Part shown: piece by piece, positions 24,576-33,454 of the stretch
Layout of the letters: every line of letters begins with the position of its first letter
How positions within the stretch are numbered: position 1 is the first letter of the stretch
NCBI RefSeq assembly: GCF_003994335.1
Contig: NZ_PNQZ01000074.1
Coordinates: 1 to 34,181, forward strand
DNA length: 34,181 nucleotides
Origin: Asaia sp. W19
Lineage (GTDB): Bacteria > Pseudomonadota > Alphaproteobacteria > Acetobacterales > Acetobacteraceae
Direction of reading: 5' to 3'
Program-made: the position numbers and the translations under genes
Notes under the pieces: model-generated
Database searches by the model: none
What the model saw: only the letters and a program-made list of their open reading frames with translations
What the model was told of the DNA's origin: nothing

Positions 24576-25484
24576 TCAGAGCACCTTCGCGAGATCGACC
24601 AGTTGCGCACGCAGCCAGCGGAGCACCGCGTGATTTTCCGTGCGCCGATGCCACATCATGGAAAGCGTCCATTCCGGCAATGGCAAGGGCGGTTCGAACA
24701 GTCCCAACCCGTTTTCTCCGCCCGCAAAACGTCGTGCCACACGCGTGGAGAGGGTGGCGATGAGATCGGTTTCGGCAATCACGAAGGGTGCGACGAGGAA
24801 TTGGGGCAGGCTCAGTGCAACGTGGCGCGCCAGGCCACGCTCGGCGAGCAAGCGATCGACAAGCCCGCTTCGGTCTCCCTCAGGCGACACGAGCAGATGA
24901 GGCGCGCCAATATACGCTGCAAGATCCGCCCCCTGACGGAAAGCCGGATGACCGCGGCGCGCCATACAGGAAAAACCCTCCTGCATCAGGGGGTGAGATA
25001 CCAGGCGGGAAGAAGCTTCTACGGGGAAACCGATCGCCAGATCGGCCTCACCCTGATCGAGCAGGGTAATGGCCTCCTCCCGGCCGAACATGCCGTGTAC
25101 GTGCAGGCTAACCCGGGGTGCCTGAGCACCCAGCCGCGCGATAAGCCCCGGCAACAGCACAAAGGCAGCATAATCGGTCATGGCAAGAGTCAGCGTAGCA
25201 TCGTACTGCGCAGGCTCCTGCGTTTCCATGCCCAGCCCCTCACGCAGCAGATCGAGCGCGCGGCCTATGGGTAAGGCGAGTTCCTGAGCACGCCTCGTGG
25301 GCTGCATGGCGGCTGGGGTTCGAATGAAAAGCTCGTCGCCAAACAGATCGCGCAATCGCGTCAATGCTCCACTCATCGCGGATTGACTGAGCCCGATACG
25401 GACGCCGGCACGGGTCACATGGCGCTCGATGTAAAGCGCCTCGAAAGCCTTGAGGAGGTTCAGGTCAAGACCGCTGATATCCAT
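24576..25484 (-). CDS. LysR-family transcriptional regulator
   Basis: DNA-binding regulator of 302 residues, standard LysR length. The winged HTH covers about residues 8-66 (LDLNLLKAFEALYIERHVTRAGVRIGLSQSAMSGALTRLRD), followed by the linker helix and a periplasmic-binding-protein-like effector domain (about 95-300). The HTH wording, with LNLLKAFEALY and FIRTPAAMQPTRRA, resembles the NodD/NahR branch that senses aromatic or phenolic compounds. LysR genes usually lie divergent from their target; here the nearest gene downstream runs in the same direction after 102 bases, and the nearest gene upstream is a MarR gene in the same direction. Its target is therefore unclear; the epimerase-type operon is the best guess. 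Confidence 0.9.
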   Translation of the reverse strand: MDISGLDLNLLKAFEALYIERHVTRAGVRIGLSQSAMSGALTRLRDLFGDELFIRTPAAMQPTRRAQELALPIGRALDLLREGLGMETQEPAQYDATLTLAMTDYAAFVLLPGLIARLGAQAPRVSLHVHGMFGREEAITLLDQGEADLAIGFPVEASSRLVSHPLMQEGFSCMARRGHPAFRQGADLAAYIGAPHLLVSPEGDRSGLVDRLLAERGLARHVALSLPQFLVAPFVIAETDLIATLSTRVARRFAGGENGLGLFEPPLPLPEWTLSMMWHRRTENHAVLRWLRAQLVDLAKVL

Positions 25485-25574
25485 ACTGCCCAGATTAGAA
25501 TCAGGGCGCCCATGATTTAAGCCTGAAAAAGATATTTCCGGATTATCCGACGATTTCTGGCCCCTGTCGGGCGC

Positions 25575-26015
25575 TCAGAGTGCCTCGATATTCTCGAGCA
25601 CACGCTGCAACAGGGCGATGAGTGTCTTTTTTTCCTCTGCCGTCAGGCCTGTCGTCATGTCAGCATTGCCCTGACGCAGGACCTCGCGTCCTGCAGGCAA
25701 CCGCTTGAGCGCCAGATCAGTCAACGAAACGAGACTGCTGCGACGGTCCTCTGGATCGGGCTCGCGACGAACCAGCCCATCGCGCTCCATTCGCGCCAGC
25801 AATTGCGCCATGGTTGGCTGCTCGACCTTTGCAAGGGTCGCCAGTTCCTTCTGCGTCCGCCGCTCCCCGTTCTGCAGCATTGAAAGCACCGGCAGTTGCG
25901 CCGTTGCGAGACCGAGCGGTCGAAGCCGCGCATCACCAATCCGCGTCAGGCCACGCCCGATGCGACTGAGATAATGCCCCGCGTGATCGAGCGGATTCCA
26001 GGGAGTAACGCTCAT
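25575..26015 (-). CDS. MarR-family transcriptional regulator
   Basis: Dimeric winged-helix repressor of 146 residues. The frame is open to 26225, but only the ATG at 26015 gives a MarR-length protein, and AGGA lies 9 bases before it; the longer frame would run into the divergent monooxygenase. The HTH runs through LGLATAQLPVLSMLQ, RTQKELATLAKVEQPTMAQLLARMERDGLVRREPDPEDRR and the wing SSLVSLTDLAL, typical of MarR/SlyA proteins. The divergent neighbour is an FAD monooxygenase, and two near-identical half-palindromes lie in the 63-bp gap, one covering this gene's ribosome binding site. That predicts repression of both genes, relieved by a small phenolic or drug-like ligand. Confidence 0.9.
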   Translation of the reverse strand: MSVTPWNPLDHAGHYLSRIGRGLTRIGDARLRPLGLATAQLPVLSMLQNGERRTQKELATLAKVEQPTMAQLLARMERDGLVRREPDPEDRRSSLVSLTDLALKRLPAGREVLRQGNADMTTGLTAEEKKTLIALLQRVLENIEAL

Positions 26016-26017
26016 TG

Positions 26018-26055
26018 CATAGTGTCCTATGTTTCTTCTATATAGTCTCCTATGT
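26018..26055. promoter_or_regulatory. Tandem MarR-type operators in the divergent promoter
   Basis: ATAGTGTCCTATGT (26019-26032) and ATAGTCTCCTATGT (26042-26055) differ at one base, 23 bp apart, about two helical turns. Each core is an inverted repeat (ATAG-4 bases-CTAT), the symmetry expected for a MarR dimer. The first overlaps the marR ribosome binding site; the second lies 24 bases before the monooxygenase ATG. Confidence 0.7.
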
Positions 26056-26078
26056 AAATTGGAGAGGCGCCGGAGACA

Positions 26079-27191
26079 ATGCACAGACATATCGGAATCG
26101 TCGGCGGCGGACCGGGCGGGCTGCTGCTCGCCTGCCTGCTCCAGCGACAGGGGATGCGCGTGACGGTTCTCGAACGCGATGCCCATGCGGCGGAGAGGCT
26201 GCAGGGCGGATCGCTCGACCTGCACGACGAAACGGGTCAGAGAGCCATGCGGGCAGCCGGTCTAGAAGACGCCTTCATGGCCTGTGCGCGCCATGAGGAT
26301 CAGGGCGATCGGCTCTATGACGAAACCGGGCGTCTGATTTTCGAGCATGATGGCCGGGACGCCAACCGTCCCGAGATCGACCGAGGAGATCTGCGCCGTA
26401 TCCTGCTGGAATCGCTGGAGCCCGGCGTCGTGCACTGGGGTCAGCGCGTCAACGGAATCGTCTCCGCAGGGGAGAAAATCTCGGTGCTGTGCACAAATGG
26501 GCCTCAGCTCTATGATGTTGTGATCGGCGCAGACGGAGCCTGGTCTCGTGTCCGCCCTTTTCTCACCAAGATCCAGCCGGTTTACGAGGGCATCGTTTTC
26601 CTTGAACTCGGCTTTGAGGAGAAGCGTGACCCCCGTGCAGCCGCCCTGGTCGGGCATGGCAAGATGTTCGCAGTGGGCAATAACCGTGCCCTGATCTTGC
26701 AGCGCAACAGCGGGGGGCATATCCGCTTCTACGCGGGTATGCGCCTGGCAGAGAAGGCGGCTCTGGCCATGCGCGATGGCTCTCCAGAGGCAGCCCGGGC
26801 GCATATGGCACGGAGTTTTTCTTCATGGTCACCCGATCTGCGGCGGCTTCTTGCTGAAGGTGACTTCCTCGGAATTCGCCCGCTTTATGCAATGCCAATC
26901 GGCGCAAGATGGACCCCGGCACCCGCAGTCACGTTGTTGGGCGATGCGGCGCATCTGATGTCTCCATTCAGCGGTGAAGGCGTGAATCTGGCTCTGGCCG
27001 ATGCACTCGATCTTGCAAATACCCTGACAGAGGGGAATGGCGTCGCGTCGCTGCAAGAGTATGAAGCGGCTCTAATATCGCGTGCGGAACGGGCCGCCGC
27101 CAGAGCAGCCTCAGGACTCTCGAAAGTATTTTCCGACCATGGCGCTGCCCCGGTTCTCGCCCACTATCAACAACGTCTGGGAGGGCGCTGA
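26079..27191 (+). CDS. FAD-dependent monooxygenase, TetX-like
   Basis: Cytoplasmic group A flavoprotein monooxygenase of 370 residues. The N-terminal FAD loop is IVGGGPGGLLLA (residues 7-18), with the acidic end of strand 2 at LERD (31-34). GGSLDLHDETGQRAMRAAGL closely follows the corresponding stretch of TetX. VIGADGAWSRVR (148-159) holds the DG motif, and LLGDAAHLMSPFSGEGVNLALADALDL (286 on) the GD motif that binds FAD ribityl phosphate. TetX destroys tetracyclines, but many relatives hydroxylate other aromatics, so resistance is not implied. It has a GGAG ribosome binding site 4 bases before the ATG and is controlled, by inference, from the divergent MarR gene. Confidence 0.88.
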   Translation: MHRHIGIVGGGPGGLLLACLLQRQGMRVTVLERDAHAAERLQGGSLDLHDETGQRAMRAAGLEDAFMACARHEDQGDRLYDETGRLIFEHDGRDANRPEIDRGDLRRILLESLEPGVVHWGQRVNGIVSAGEKISVLCTNGPQLYDVVIGADGAWSRVRPFLTKIQPVYEGIVFLELGFEEKRDPRAAALVGHGKMFAVGNNRALILQRNSGGHIRFYAGMRLAEKAALAMRDGSPEAARAHMARSFSSWSPDLRRLLAEGDFLGIRPLYAMPIGARWTPAPAVTLLGDAAHLMSPFSGEGVNLALADALDLANTLTEGNGVASLQEYEAALISRAERAAARAASGLSKVFSDHGAAPVLAHYQQRLGGR

Positions 27192-27337
27192 AGAGCATGT
27201 CGCCCCGAACCGCAGGCGTGACGCCGCGCAGGAAATGGGGCTCCCTGTCCAGTAGACGAGCCCGGACGCCCCTGCATCGACTCTTTGTGCGATAACAGGA
27301 GGCCAAGATGCCGCTCCGCTATGAGTTATGATCGCTG

Positions 27338-27356
27338 CGCCTGATGTGATCAGGCG
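27338..27356. terminator. Perfect 8-bp hairpin between convergent genes
   Basis: CGCCTGAT-GTG-ATCAGGCG, an uninterrupted stem with a 3-base loop, lies in the 233-bp gap between the monooxygenase and the racemase, which face each other. It probably ends the rightward transcript. No T-run follows on either side. Confidence 0.5.
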
Positions 27357-27399
27357 TCATGTCTCAGCGAGGTGTCACTATCGCGCCTCGTGCCGCTCC

Positions 27400-27422
27400 A
27401 TCGGGAAAAGCATCTTCCCGAT
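27400..27422 (-). terminator. Hairpin directly after the racemase stop
   Basis: ATCGGGAA-7 bases-TTCCCGAT forms a perfect 8-bp stem two bases beyond the racemase stop on the minus strand, the expected position of its terminator. Confidence 0.55.
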
Positions 27423-27424
27423 CT

Positions 27425-28129
27425 TCATCGGGGCGGGCCAATCATGGCCTCCACAGCGGCCTGGACATGCAGGGCTGTCGTATCAAAAAGCGGGACTTCC
27501 GCATCTTCGGGGCTGACCAGAAGCATGATTTCGGTGCAGCCCAGGATGATTCCCTCGGCACCACGCGCGACAAGGCGCGCCATGATATCCCGGTAGAGGG
27601 CGCGGGATTCCGGACGGATCTCACCGGCTACGAGTTCATCATAGATAATGCGATGTACGCTCTGACGATCAGCGTCATCCGGTACGAGAACGTCGAGCCC
27701 ATATTGCCGCCGCAGACGCCCCTTGTAGAAATCCTGCTCCATCGTGAAGGCGGTACCGAGCAATCCGATCCGCGTCAGCCCCGCTGCCCTGATTGATTGC
27801 GCTATTGGGTCAGCAATATGCAGGAGTGGAATGGAGAGAGCCGCCTGAATCTCGTCAGCCATGCGGTGCATGGTGTTTGTGCAGATCACAATATGTTCGG
27901 CCCCCGCATTTTCGAGATGACGCGCCGCGCCAATCATCAAGCGCGTCGATTCGCTCCATGCGCCGCGATGCTGAAGCGCCTTGATCTCCGCAAAGTCGAA
28001 TGACCAGAGCAGGCAGCGTGCTGAAGCCGCCGGACCCAACCGGGCGCGTACACCCTCATTGAGCAAACGATAATACATGGCCGAGCTTTCCCAGCTCATC
28101 CCGCCAATCAGCCCGATCATCTGCATCAT
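27425..28129 (-). CDS. ygeA: Amino-acid racemase of the YgeA / aspartate-glutamate racemase family
   Basis: PLP-independent two-cysteine racemase of 234 residues. I start at 28129 because GGAGGAG lies about 2 to 6 bases upstream; an open frame runs ten codons further. IGLIGGMSWESSAMYYRLLNEG matches the N-terminus of E. coli YgeA, and the two catalytic cysteines lie in ICTNTMH and ILGCTEI. GLLGTAFTMEQDFYKGRL is another YgeA landmark. YgeA racemises several amino acids, homoserine among them, rather than aspartate alone; D-amino acids can feed peptidoglycan remodelling. The gene is transcribed away from the receptor and pyrimidine genes. Hydantoin racemases share the superfamily, but these motifs are closer to YgeA. 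Confidence 0.9.
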   Translation of the reverse strand: MMQMIGLIGGMSWESSAMYYRLLNEGVRARLGPAASARCLLWSFDFAEIKALQHRGAWSESTRLMIGAARHLENAGAEHIVICTNTMHRMADEIQAALSIPLLHIADPIAQSIRAAGLTRIGLLGTAFTMEQDFYKGRLRRQYGLDVLVPDDADRQSVHRIIYDELVAGEIRPESRALYRDIMARLVARGAEGIILGCTEIMLLVSPEDAEVPLFDTTALHVQAAVEAMIGPPR

Positions 28130-28298
28130 GTCTCCTCCCGGAAGGCGTACCCACGCCATCCAGCATTCCCGATTTCGGGACCCGACGCAAAAACACGGGA
28201 CGGGTCACCCATCGGCGCACGCCAGAAAATTCTTGTCCATTCGGGCAGCTTATGGATAGGCTGCATTACGTACGGAATCGAAATATTGCGGAGATGAT

Positions 28299-30671
28299 AT
28301 GGTTTCCCGTCGCCTTGGCTTGCTTCTTGCTCCTCTTTTCGTTTCGATACCGTATGTATCTGCGGCCCCCCTGACACTACCTCATTCCTCGAAAGCGCCC
28401 CGCGCGAAGGCTCCTCAGCCGCGAAAACCGGAAGAGATCACGGTAGCCGCCCCTTCCCACAAGACATCGAATGGTGTGACCGGGCAGCAGGCAGGTGGCG
28501 GGCTGATTCGTCGTGAGACACGCGCTGGCGCGATCCAGACCGTCACCCGTGATTTCATTGCCAAACAATCGCCCACAGCCAATCCGGTGCAGGTTCTGGC
28601 ACTCGAGCCCTCAGCCTATGTCGCCCTCATGGACCCCTATGGCATCGTGGGGGGCAATATGTATCTACGTGGCCTGCCGGGCGATCAGATCGGCTGGATT
28701 TACGAGGGGGTGCCGGTCAGCGATATCGGCTCGGGCGGGTTTTATGCCAATCAGACGTCGGATGGCGATAACCTGCAGCAGGTCTCGCTCATGCCTGGTT
28801 CTGTGGATCTCTCTACTCCGACCGTTGCGGCGGCGGCAGGCAGTGCTTATGCCAATCTCCGCGATCCTTCGCATCACCGCGAAGGCTATGTGAACATGAC
28901 CTATGGCACGTATAATCTGGCGCGGGGTCTGATACGCGCCGATACCGGCGATATCGGTCATAGCGGCGTACGCGCCTTCGCCTCGTTTTCCTATACGCGC
29001 GCCAATAACTGGCGTGGGCCCGGCACCAATATGCGCAAGCATATCGATTTCAAGCTGGTCAAGGATATTGCCCAGCACAGCCATACCTCGCTGGTCATGA
29101 GCTATAATGACAATACGCTGCAATTCAGCCGCTGGCCCACGGCGTCGGAATTCGCCCGTTATGGTGCAGGCAATGACCTCTCACGCTCCTACAAGGATGG
29201 GCTCGGCTATCATCTCTATGCGCTGGATGCGTTCCAGAATCTGGTGACCTCTGCACCGACCGAGCTCGACATGGGCCATGGGCTGCATTTTCATGACACG
29301 CCCTATCTGTGGTGGGGATCTGGCTCTATCGGCGGTGCGGCGCTGGCAACCGAGGGCGCGACCTATTCGGGGTCCTCACCGGTCAGTGTTGATCTGAATG
29401 GTGACGGGCGCATCAGCAGCACGACCTCACAACTCATCTACACACCCAATTATTACAGCTATCATCGCGCGGGCAACAATGCCTCACTCGACTGGACGGC
29501 CGGGAAGAACACCCTCACCTTCGGCTGGTGGTATGAATGGTCGCGCATGAACCAGGCGACACCTGTATCGCGCATCAACCCCGTCGATGGCGGACCGGAG
29601 AATATCTACGGCGATTACGGCCCGCTGATCTATCGCACGTCATCGGGCAAGAAATGGTACGCCTCTGACTATAACAGCTTTACCCAGATCAACATGCTCT
29701 ATCTGGGCGACAGGATCTCGCTCCTGCGCGACAGGCTGGAACTCAAGGCAGGGTTGCGCGCTGCCATGGTTTCACGCGGGATAGACAGCTATGTCCCGGT
29801 GTCGGATAACCGGCGGGGACAGAATATCTTCGAGCCTCTGCCACAGGTGAGCGCACGCTATGTGCTGGACAAGCATTCCGAGCTCTACGTATTGGGTGTA
29901 ACCAATTTTCGCACCACCAATAACAGCACGCTTTTCGAGCTCTACAGCCCCGCCGGAGGGTCGCTGCAGACCGCGCCCTCGACCGTCAAACCCGAATATT
30001 CCATCGAAGAGGAACTTGGTTATCGCTATCATGACGACCTGATCGTGGGCGAGATATCCTTCTTCAATTACAATTTCACCAATCGCCAACTGGCGCTCAA
30101 CAGCTACGTCAATGGTGCGCTCACCCCCATGACCATGAATGCCGGCGGTCAGACCTCACGCGGTGTCGATCTGCAAATCGGCACACGGCCCATCCTGCAC
30201 CATCTGCGGCCCTATGCGAGCTTTGAGTATCTCGATGCGCGGATCGATAACAATATCCCGATCGATGGCGATCTTCTGCCGACGCGGGGCAAGCGGGCCG
30301 TCTCTGCGCCGAAATATCAGGCGGCGCTCGGGCTGGACTGGGATGATGGCAGCTTTTTCGCCAATCTCGGGCTCAAATATATCGGGGCGCAATATGCGAC
30401 ACTCGTCAATGACGAGAAAATGCCCGGCTATATCAACAACAACGTGACGCTGGGCTATCGACTGCACCGGACGGGGTTCCTGCACTCCCCGCAGGTGCAG
30501 ATCAACATGCAGAACATGATCGGCTCGATCTATCGTAATGCCGTCTACGCCTTTACCTCGAATGCCAGAACCTTACGGGGTATCTACGGCACGAGCATCG
30601 CCGGGTCGTCGCCACTCTATACCATCCAGCCAACCTTTGCCATTTCGGTATCACTTTCGACCGGGTTCTAA
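28299..30671 (+). CDS. TonB-dependent outer-membrane receptor upstream of pyrimidine catabolism genes
   Basis: Outer-membrane receptor of 790 residues; GGAG lies 5 bases before the ATG. It has a signal peptide (about residues 1-22, ending YVSA), a Lys/Pro-rich linker, a TonB box EEITVAA at 45-51, a plug with MYLRGLPGDQIGWIYEGVPV and LMPGSVDLSTPTVAAAAGSAY, and a barrel ending FAISVSLSTGF with the usual C-terminal Phe. The DLNGDGRIS stretch in an extracellular loop resembles a calcium-binding loop. No Fur box lies upstream, so an iron-chelate role is not favoured. It is 125 bases upstream of preT on the same strand, and uptake of a pyrimidine, nucleoside or hydantoin-type compound is a testable guess. 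Confidence 0.92.
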   Translation: MVSRRLGLLLAPLFVSIPYVSAAPLTLPHSSKAPRAKAPQPRKPEEITVAAPSHKTSNGVTGQQAGGGLIRRETRAGAIQTVTRDFIAKQSPTANPVQVLALEPSAYVALMDPYGIVGGNMYLRGLPGDQIGWIYEGVPVSDIGSGGFYANQTSDGDNLQQVSLMPGSVDLSTPTVAAAAGSAYANLRDPSHHREGYVNMTYGTYNLARGLIRADTGDIGHSGVRAFASFSYTRANNWRGPGTNMRKHIDFKLVKDIAQHSHTSLVMSYNDNTLQFSRWPTASEFARYGAGNDLSRSYKDGLGYHLYALDAFQNLVTSAPTELDMGHGLHFHDTPYLWWGSGSIGGAALATEGATYSGSSPVSVDLNGDGRISSTTSQLIYTPNYYSYHRAGNNASLDWTAGKNTLTFGWWYEWSRMNQATPVSRINPVDGGPENIYGDYGPLIYRTSSGKKWYASDYNSFTQINMLYLGDRISLLRDRLELKAGLRAAMVSRGIDSYVPVSDNRRGQNIFEPLPQVSARYVLDKHSELYVLGVTNFRTTNNSTLFELYSPAGGSLQTAPSTVKPEYSIEEELGYRYHDDLIVGEISFFNYNFTNRQLALNSYVNGALTPMTMNAGGQTSRGVDLQIGTRPILHHLRPYASFEYLDARIDNNIPIDGDLLPTRGKRAVSAPKYQAALGLDWDDGSFFANLGLKYIGAQYATLVNDEKMPGYINNNVTLGYRLHRTGFLHSPQVQINMQNMIGSIYRNAVYAFTSNARTLRGIYGTSIAGSSPLYTIQPTFAISVSLSTGF

Positions 30672-30796
30672 AGCGTCCGGGCGGGGGGATTTCATCCGCA
30701 CGATAAAACCTGAACATATGGTCAAAATACACTTGCAGCACCGCCAGATCTGATCGTAACGTTCGTTTTACGGAACAAACAGAATCGGATTATCCC

Positions 30797-32167
30797 ATGC
30801 CGCCCGATATTGCCTGTGGACGCCTGAGTGATGACATGCTGGCCAGAAACTTTGCCGATGCACATCCAGGTCTGACCGCCGAGCAGGCGGCGCTGGAGGC
30901 CGATCGCTGCTTCTATTGTTATGATGCACCCTGTATCGAGGCCTGCCCCACCGACATCGACATCCCGCGTTTCATCAAGGCAATCGCCTCAAAAAACACG
31001 GCGGGCGCTGCCCGGACCATCCTGCAATCGAATATCCTCGGCGGGTCATGCGCGCGTGTCTGCCCGACCGAGATATTATGCGAGCAGAAATGCGTTCATA
31101 CCGCTATCGAAACGCACAAGCCCGTGCGTATCGGCGCGTTGCAGCGTTTCGCGACCGACTGGCAAATGGCGCAGCCCGCCCATCCCTTCAAACGGGCAGC
31201 CCCTACCGGCCGTCATGTGGCCGTCATGGGCGCCGGCCCTGCCGGGCTTGCCTGCGCGCACCGACTGGCCATGCTCGGGCATGACGTCACGCTTTATGAC
31301 CGCCATACGCGTCCCGGCGGGCTCAATGAATATGGCGTTGCCGCCTATAAGCTGGCCGATGATTTCGCCCAGAAGGAGATCGATTTCCTCTTCGCCATAG
31401 GCGGCATCACCTATCGTGGCGGGACCACTCTGGGTGAGACTGTCAGCCTCGCCACGTTACGTCAGGAGCATGATGCGGTGTTTCTGGCGATCGGCCTCTC
31501 GGGCGTGCGCGCCCTTGGCCTACCGGATGAGTCGATCCACGGCGTGCAGGATGCGGTGGCCTTCATCGAATATCTGCGCTCCCATCCGCTGGCTACAACC
31601 CCGGTGGGACGACGCGTCGTCGTGATCGGCGGGGGCAATACGGCCATTGATGCCGCAGTGCAGGCCAAGAGACTCGGTGCGGAAGAGGTCACCCTTGTCT
31701 ATCGTCGTGGCGAGGCCACCATGTCCGCAACCGAGGTCGAACGCGACTGGGCACAGACAAATGGGGTGACGCTACGCCTGTGGGCAGCCCCCATACGCCT
31801 TGAAACTGCGGCAGGGGCGCTGACAGGCGTGACCTTCAGGCGCACCGATCCCCCGCCCCTCTCCGGAACGCCTCCTCTGGCGCCCCCTGCCGAGTTCACG
31901 CTTGGCGCCGATATGGTACTCAAGGCCATTGGTCAGGTCTTCATTCCCGATCCGATCGCCCGGGACCAGATCCTTGTCGAGAACGGGCGTCTGGTAGTCG
32001 ATGAGAAGGGCCGCACCACTCTGGCGGGCGTCTATGCCGGTGGCGATTGCACGGCGGGCGAGGATCTGACCGTGGCGGCCGTACGCGACGGGCGTGAGGC
32101 CGCCAAAGCCATTCATGACGACCTGACCCTTACCGCATTTTCCCTTTCCGGCACGGGAGCCCCCTGA
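30797..32167 (+). CDS. preT: NAD-dependent dihydropyrimidine dehydrogenase, PreT subunit
   Basis: Electron-input subunit of the enzyme that reduces uracil and thymine to 5,6-dihydro-forms, the first step of reductive pyrimidine breakdown. The 456-residue protein corresponds to the N-terminal half of mammalian DPD. Two Fe-S clusters are marked by Cys38, Cys41, Cys46 and Cys50 (CFYCYDAPCIEAC) and Cys85, Cys89, Cys95 and Cys99. FAD binds at VAVMGAGPAGLACA (141-154) and NAD(P) at VVVIGGGNTAIDAA; the final FAD motif is GVYAGGDCTAGEDLTVAAVRDGREAA. It ends 2 bases before preA, so the subunits are co-translated. GltB small-subunit-like proteins share the fold, but the preA partner settles the identity. 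Confidence 0.95.
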   Translation: MPPDIACGRLSDDMLARNFADAHPGLTAEQAALEADRCFYCYDAPCIEACPTDIDIPRFIKAIASKNTAGAARTILQSNILGGSCARVCPTEILCEQKCVHTAIETHKPVRIGALQRFATDWQMAQPAHPFKRAAPTGRHVAVMGAGPAGLACAHRLAMLGHDVTLYDRHTRPGGLNEYGVAAYKLADDFAQKEIDFLFAIGGITYRGGTTLGETVSLATLRQEHDAVFLAIGLSGVRALGLPDESIHGVQDAVAFIEYLRSHPLATTPVGRRVVVIGGGNTAIDAAVQAKRLGAEEVTLVYRRGEATMSATEVERDWAQTNGVTLRLWAAPIRLETAAGALTGVTFRRTDPPPLSGTPPLAPPAEFTLGADMVLKAIGQVFIPDPIARDQILVENGRLVVDEKGRTTLAGVYAGGDCTAGEDLTVAAVRDGREAAKAIHDDLTLTAFSLSGTGAP

Positions 32168-32169
32168 TC

Positions 32170-33438
32170 ATGGCCGATCTGCGCACCAATTTCGCCGGGA
32201 TTACCTCTCCCAATCCTTTCTGGCTGGCCTCTGCCCCGCCAACCGACAAAGAATATAACGTCCGCCGCGCCTATGAGGCGGGATGGGGCGGTGTGGTCTG
32301 GAAAACCCTGGGAGAGGACCCTCCTGTGGTTAATCTCAGCTCGCGCTATGGCGCGCTCCAGTTCGAAGGCAAGCGCCTGATGGGGCTCAATAACATCGAA
32401 CTGATATCCGACCGACCGCTCGCGACCAATATTGCGGAGATCAAGCGCGTGAAGCGCGATTTTCCGGATCGGGCGCTCATCGTCAGCCTCATGGTGCCGT
32501 GCGAGGAACATCGATGGAAGGCCATATTACCGCTCATCGAGGAGACGGGGGCGGACGGGATCGAGCTGAATTTCGGCTGCCCGCATGGCATGTCCGAGCG
32601 CAATATGGGCTCTGCCGTGGGGCAGGTGCCCGAATATGTCGAGATGGTCACGCGCTGGTGCAAGCAGAACACGCGCATGCCGGTCATCGTCAAGCTCACC
32701 CCCAATGTCACCAATATTCTCATGCCCGCCCGAGCCGCACGACGCGGCGGTGCCGATGCGGTCTCGCTCATCAACACCATCCAGTCGGTCATCGGGGTCG
32801 ATCTGGACGCCATGGCCCCCATGCCGGTCGTGGGCGGCAAGGGCACGCATGGCGGCTATTGCGGCCCAGCGGTCAAGCCCATCGCGCTGCGCATGATCGG
32901 CGAGATTGCCCGTGATCCCGAGATGGCAGGAATACCTATTTCGGGCATGGGGGGCATCAGCAACTGGCGGGACTCCGCCGAATTCCTCGCCATGGGGTCG
33001 AGCGCGCTACAGGTCTGCACGGCCGCCATGCATTACGGGTTCCGCATCGTCGAAGATATGATCGACGGACTTTCGAACTGGATGGACAGCAAGGAATACG
33101 CAACGCTGCCCGATCTGAGCGGGCGGGCCGTGTCGCGCTTCGTGCCCTGGAACCAGCTCAACATGAAGTTCCGCACCATCGCGCAGATCGACCAGGAAAG
33201 CTGCGTCGGGTGCGGCCTGTGCCATATTGCCTGCGAGGACACGTCGCATCAGGCTATCGCCAAGAGCACCGGACCGAACCGTCGCGAATACAGCGTGATT
33301 GAAGAGGAATGCGTGGGCTGCAATCTCTGCGCCCATGTCTGCCCGGTGGATGAGTGCATCACCATGGCGCCGCAGCCTGTTGACGGCGAGATGACTTGGT
33401 TGGAGCATCCTCTCAATCCGCATCGTCTCTCCGCCTGA
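32170..33438 (+). CDS. preA: NAD-dependent dihydropyrimidine dehydrogenase, PreA subunit
   Basis: Catalytic subunit with an FMN-binding TIM barrel like dihydroorotate dehydrogenase (residues 1-320) and a C-terminal ferredoxin domain with two 4Fe-4S motifs, CVGCGLCHIAC (345-355) and CVGCNLCAHVCP (381-392). FMN and substrate landmarks are GWGGVVWKTLG, IELNFGCPHGMSERNMG and PISGMGGISNWRDSAEFLAMGSSALQV. In pig DPD the active-site loop has a catalytic Cys in MGLACGQ; here the aligned text is MGSAVGQ, so Val replaces it. From memory bacterial PreA often lacks that Cys. It lies between preT and the M20 amidohydrolase, an order expected for pyrimidine catabolism. Confidence 0.95.
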   Translation: MADLRTNFAGITSPNPFWLASAPPTDKEYNVRRAYEAGWGGVVWKTLGEDPPVVNLSSRYGALQFEGKRLMGLNNIELISDRPLATNIAEIKRVKRDFPDRALIVSLMVPCEEHRWKAILPLIEETGADGIELNFGCPHGMSERNMGSAVGQVPEYVEMVTRWCKQNTRMPVIVKLTPNVTNILMPARAARRGGADAVSLINTIQSVIGVDLDAMAPMPVVGGKGTHGGYCGPAVKPIALRMIGEIARDPEMAGIPISGMGGISNWRDSAEFLAMGSSALQVCTAAMHYGFRIVEDMIDGLSNWMDSKEYATLPDLSGRAVSRFVPWNQLNMKFRTIAQIDQESCVGCGLCHIACEDTSHQAIAKSTGPNRREYSVIEEECVGCNLCAHVCPVDECITMAPQPVDGEMTWLEHPLNPHRLSA

Positions 33439-33454
33439 AAGGACTCCCCGCCTC

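Noticed and set aside
26016..26225. 70-codon N-terminal extension of the MarR protein
   Set aside because: Would overlap the divergent monooxygenase and its promoter; MarR proteins are about 145 residues, matching the start at 26015.
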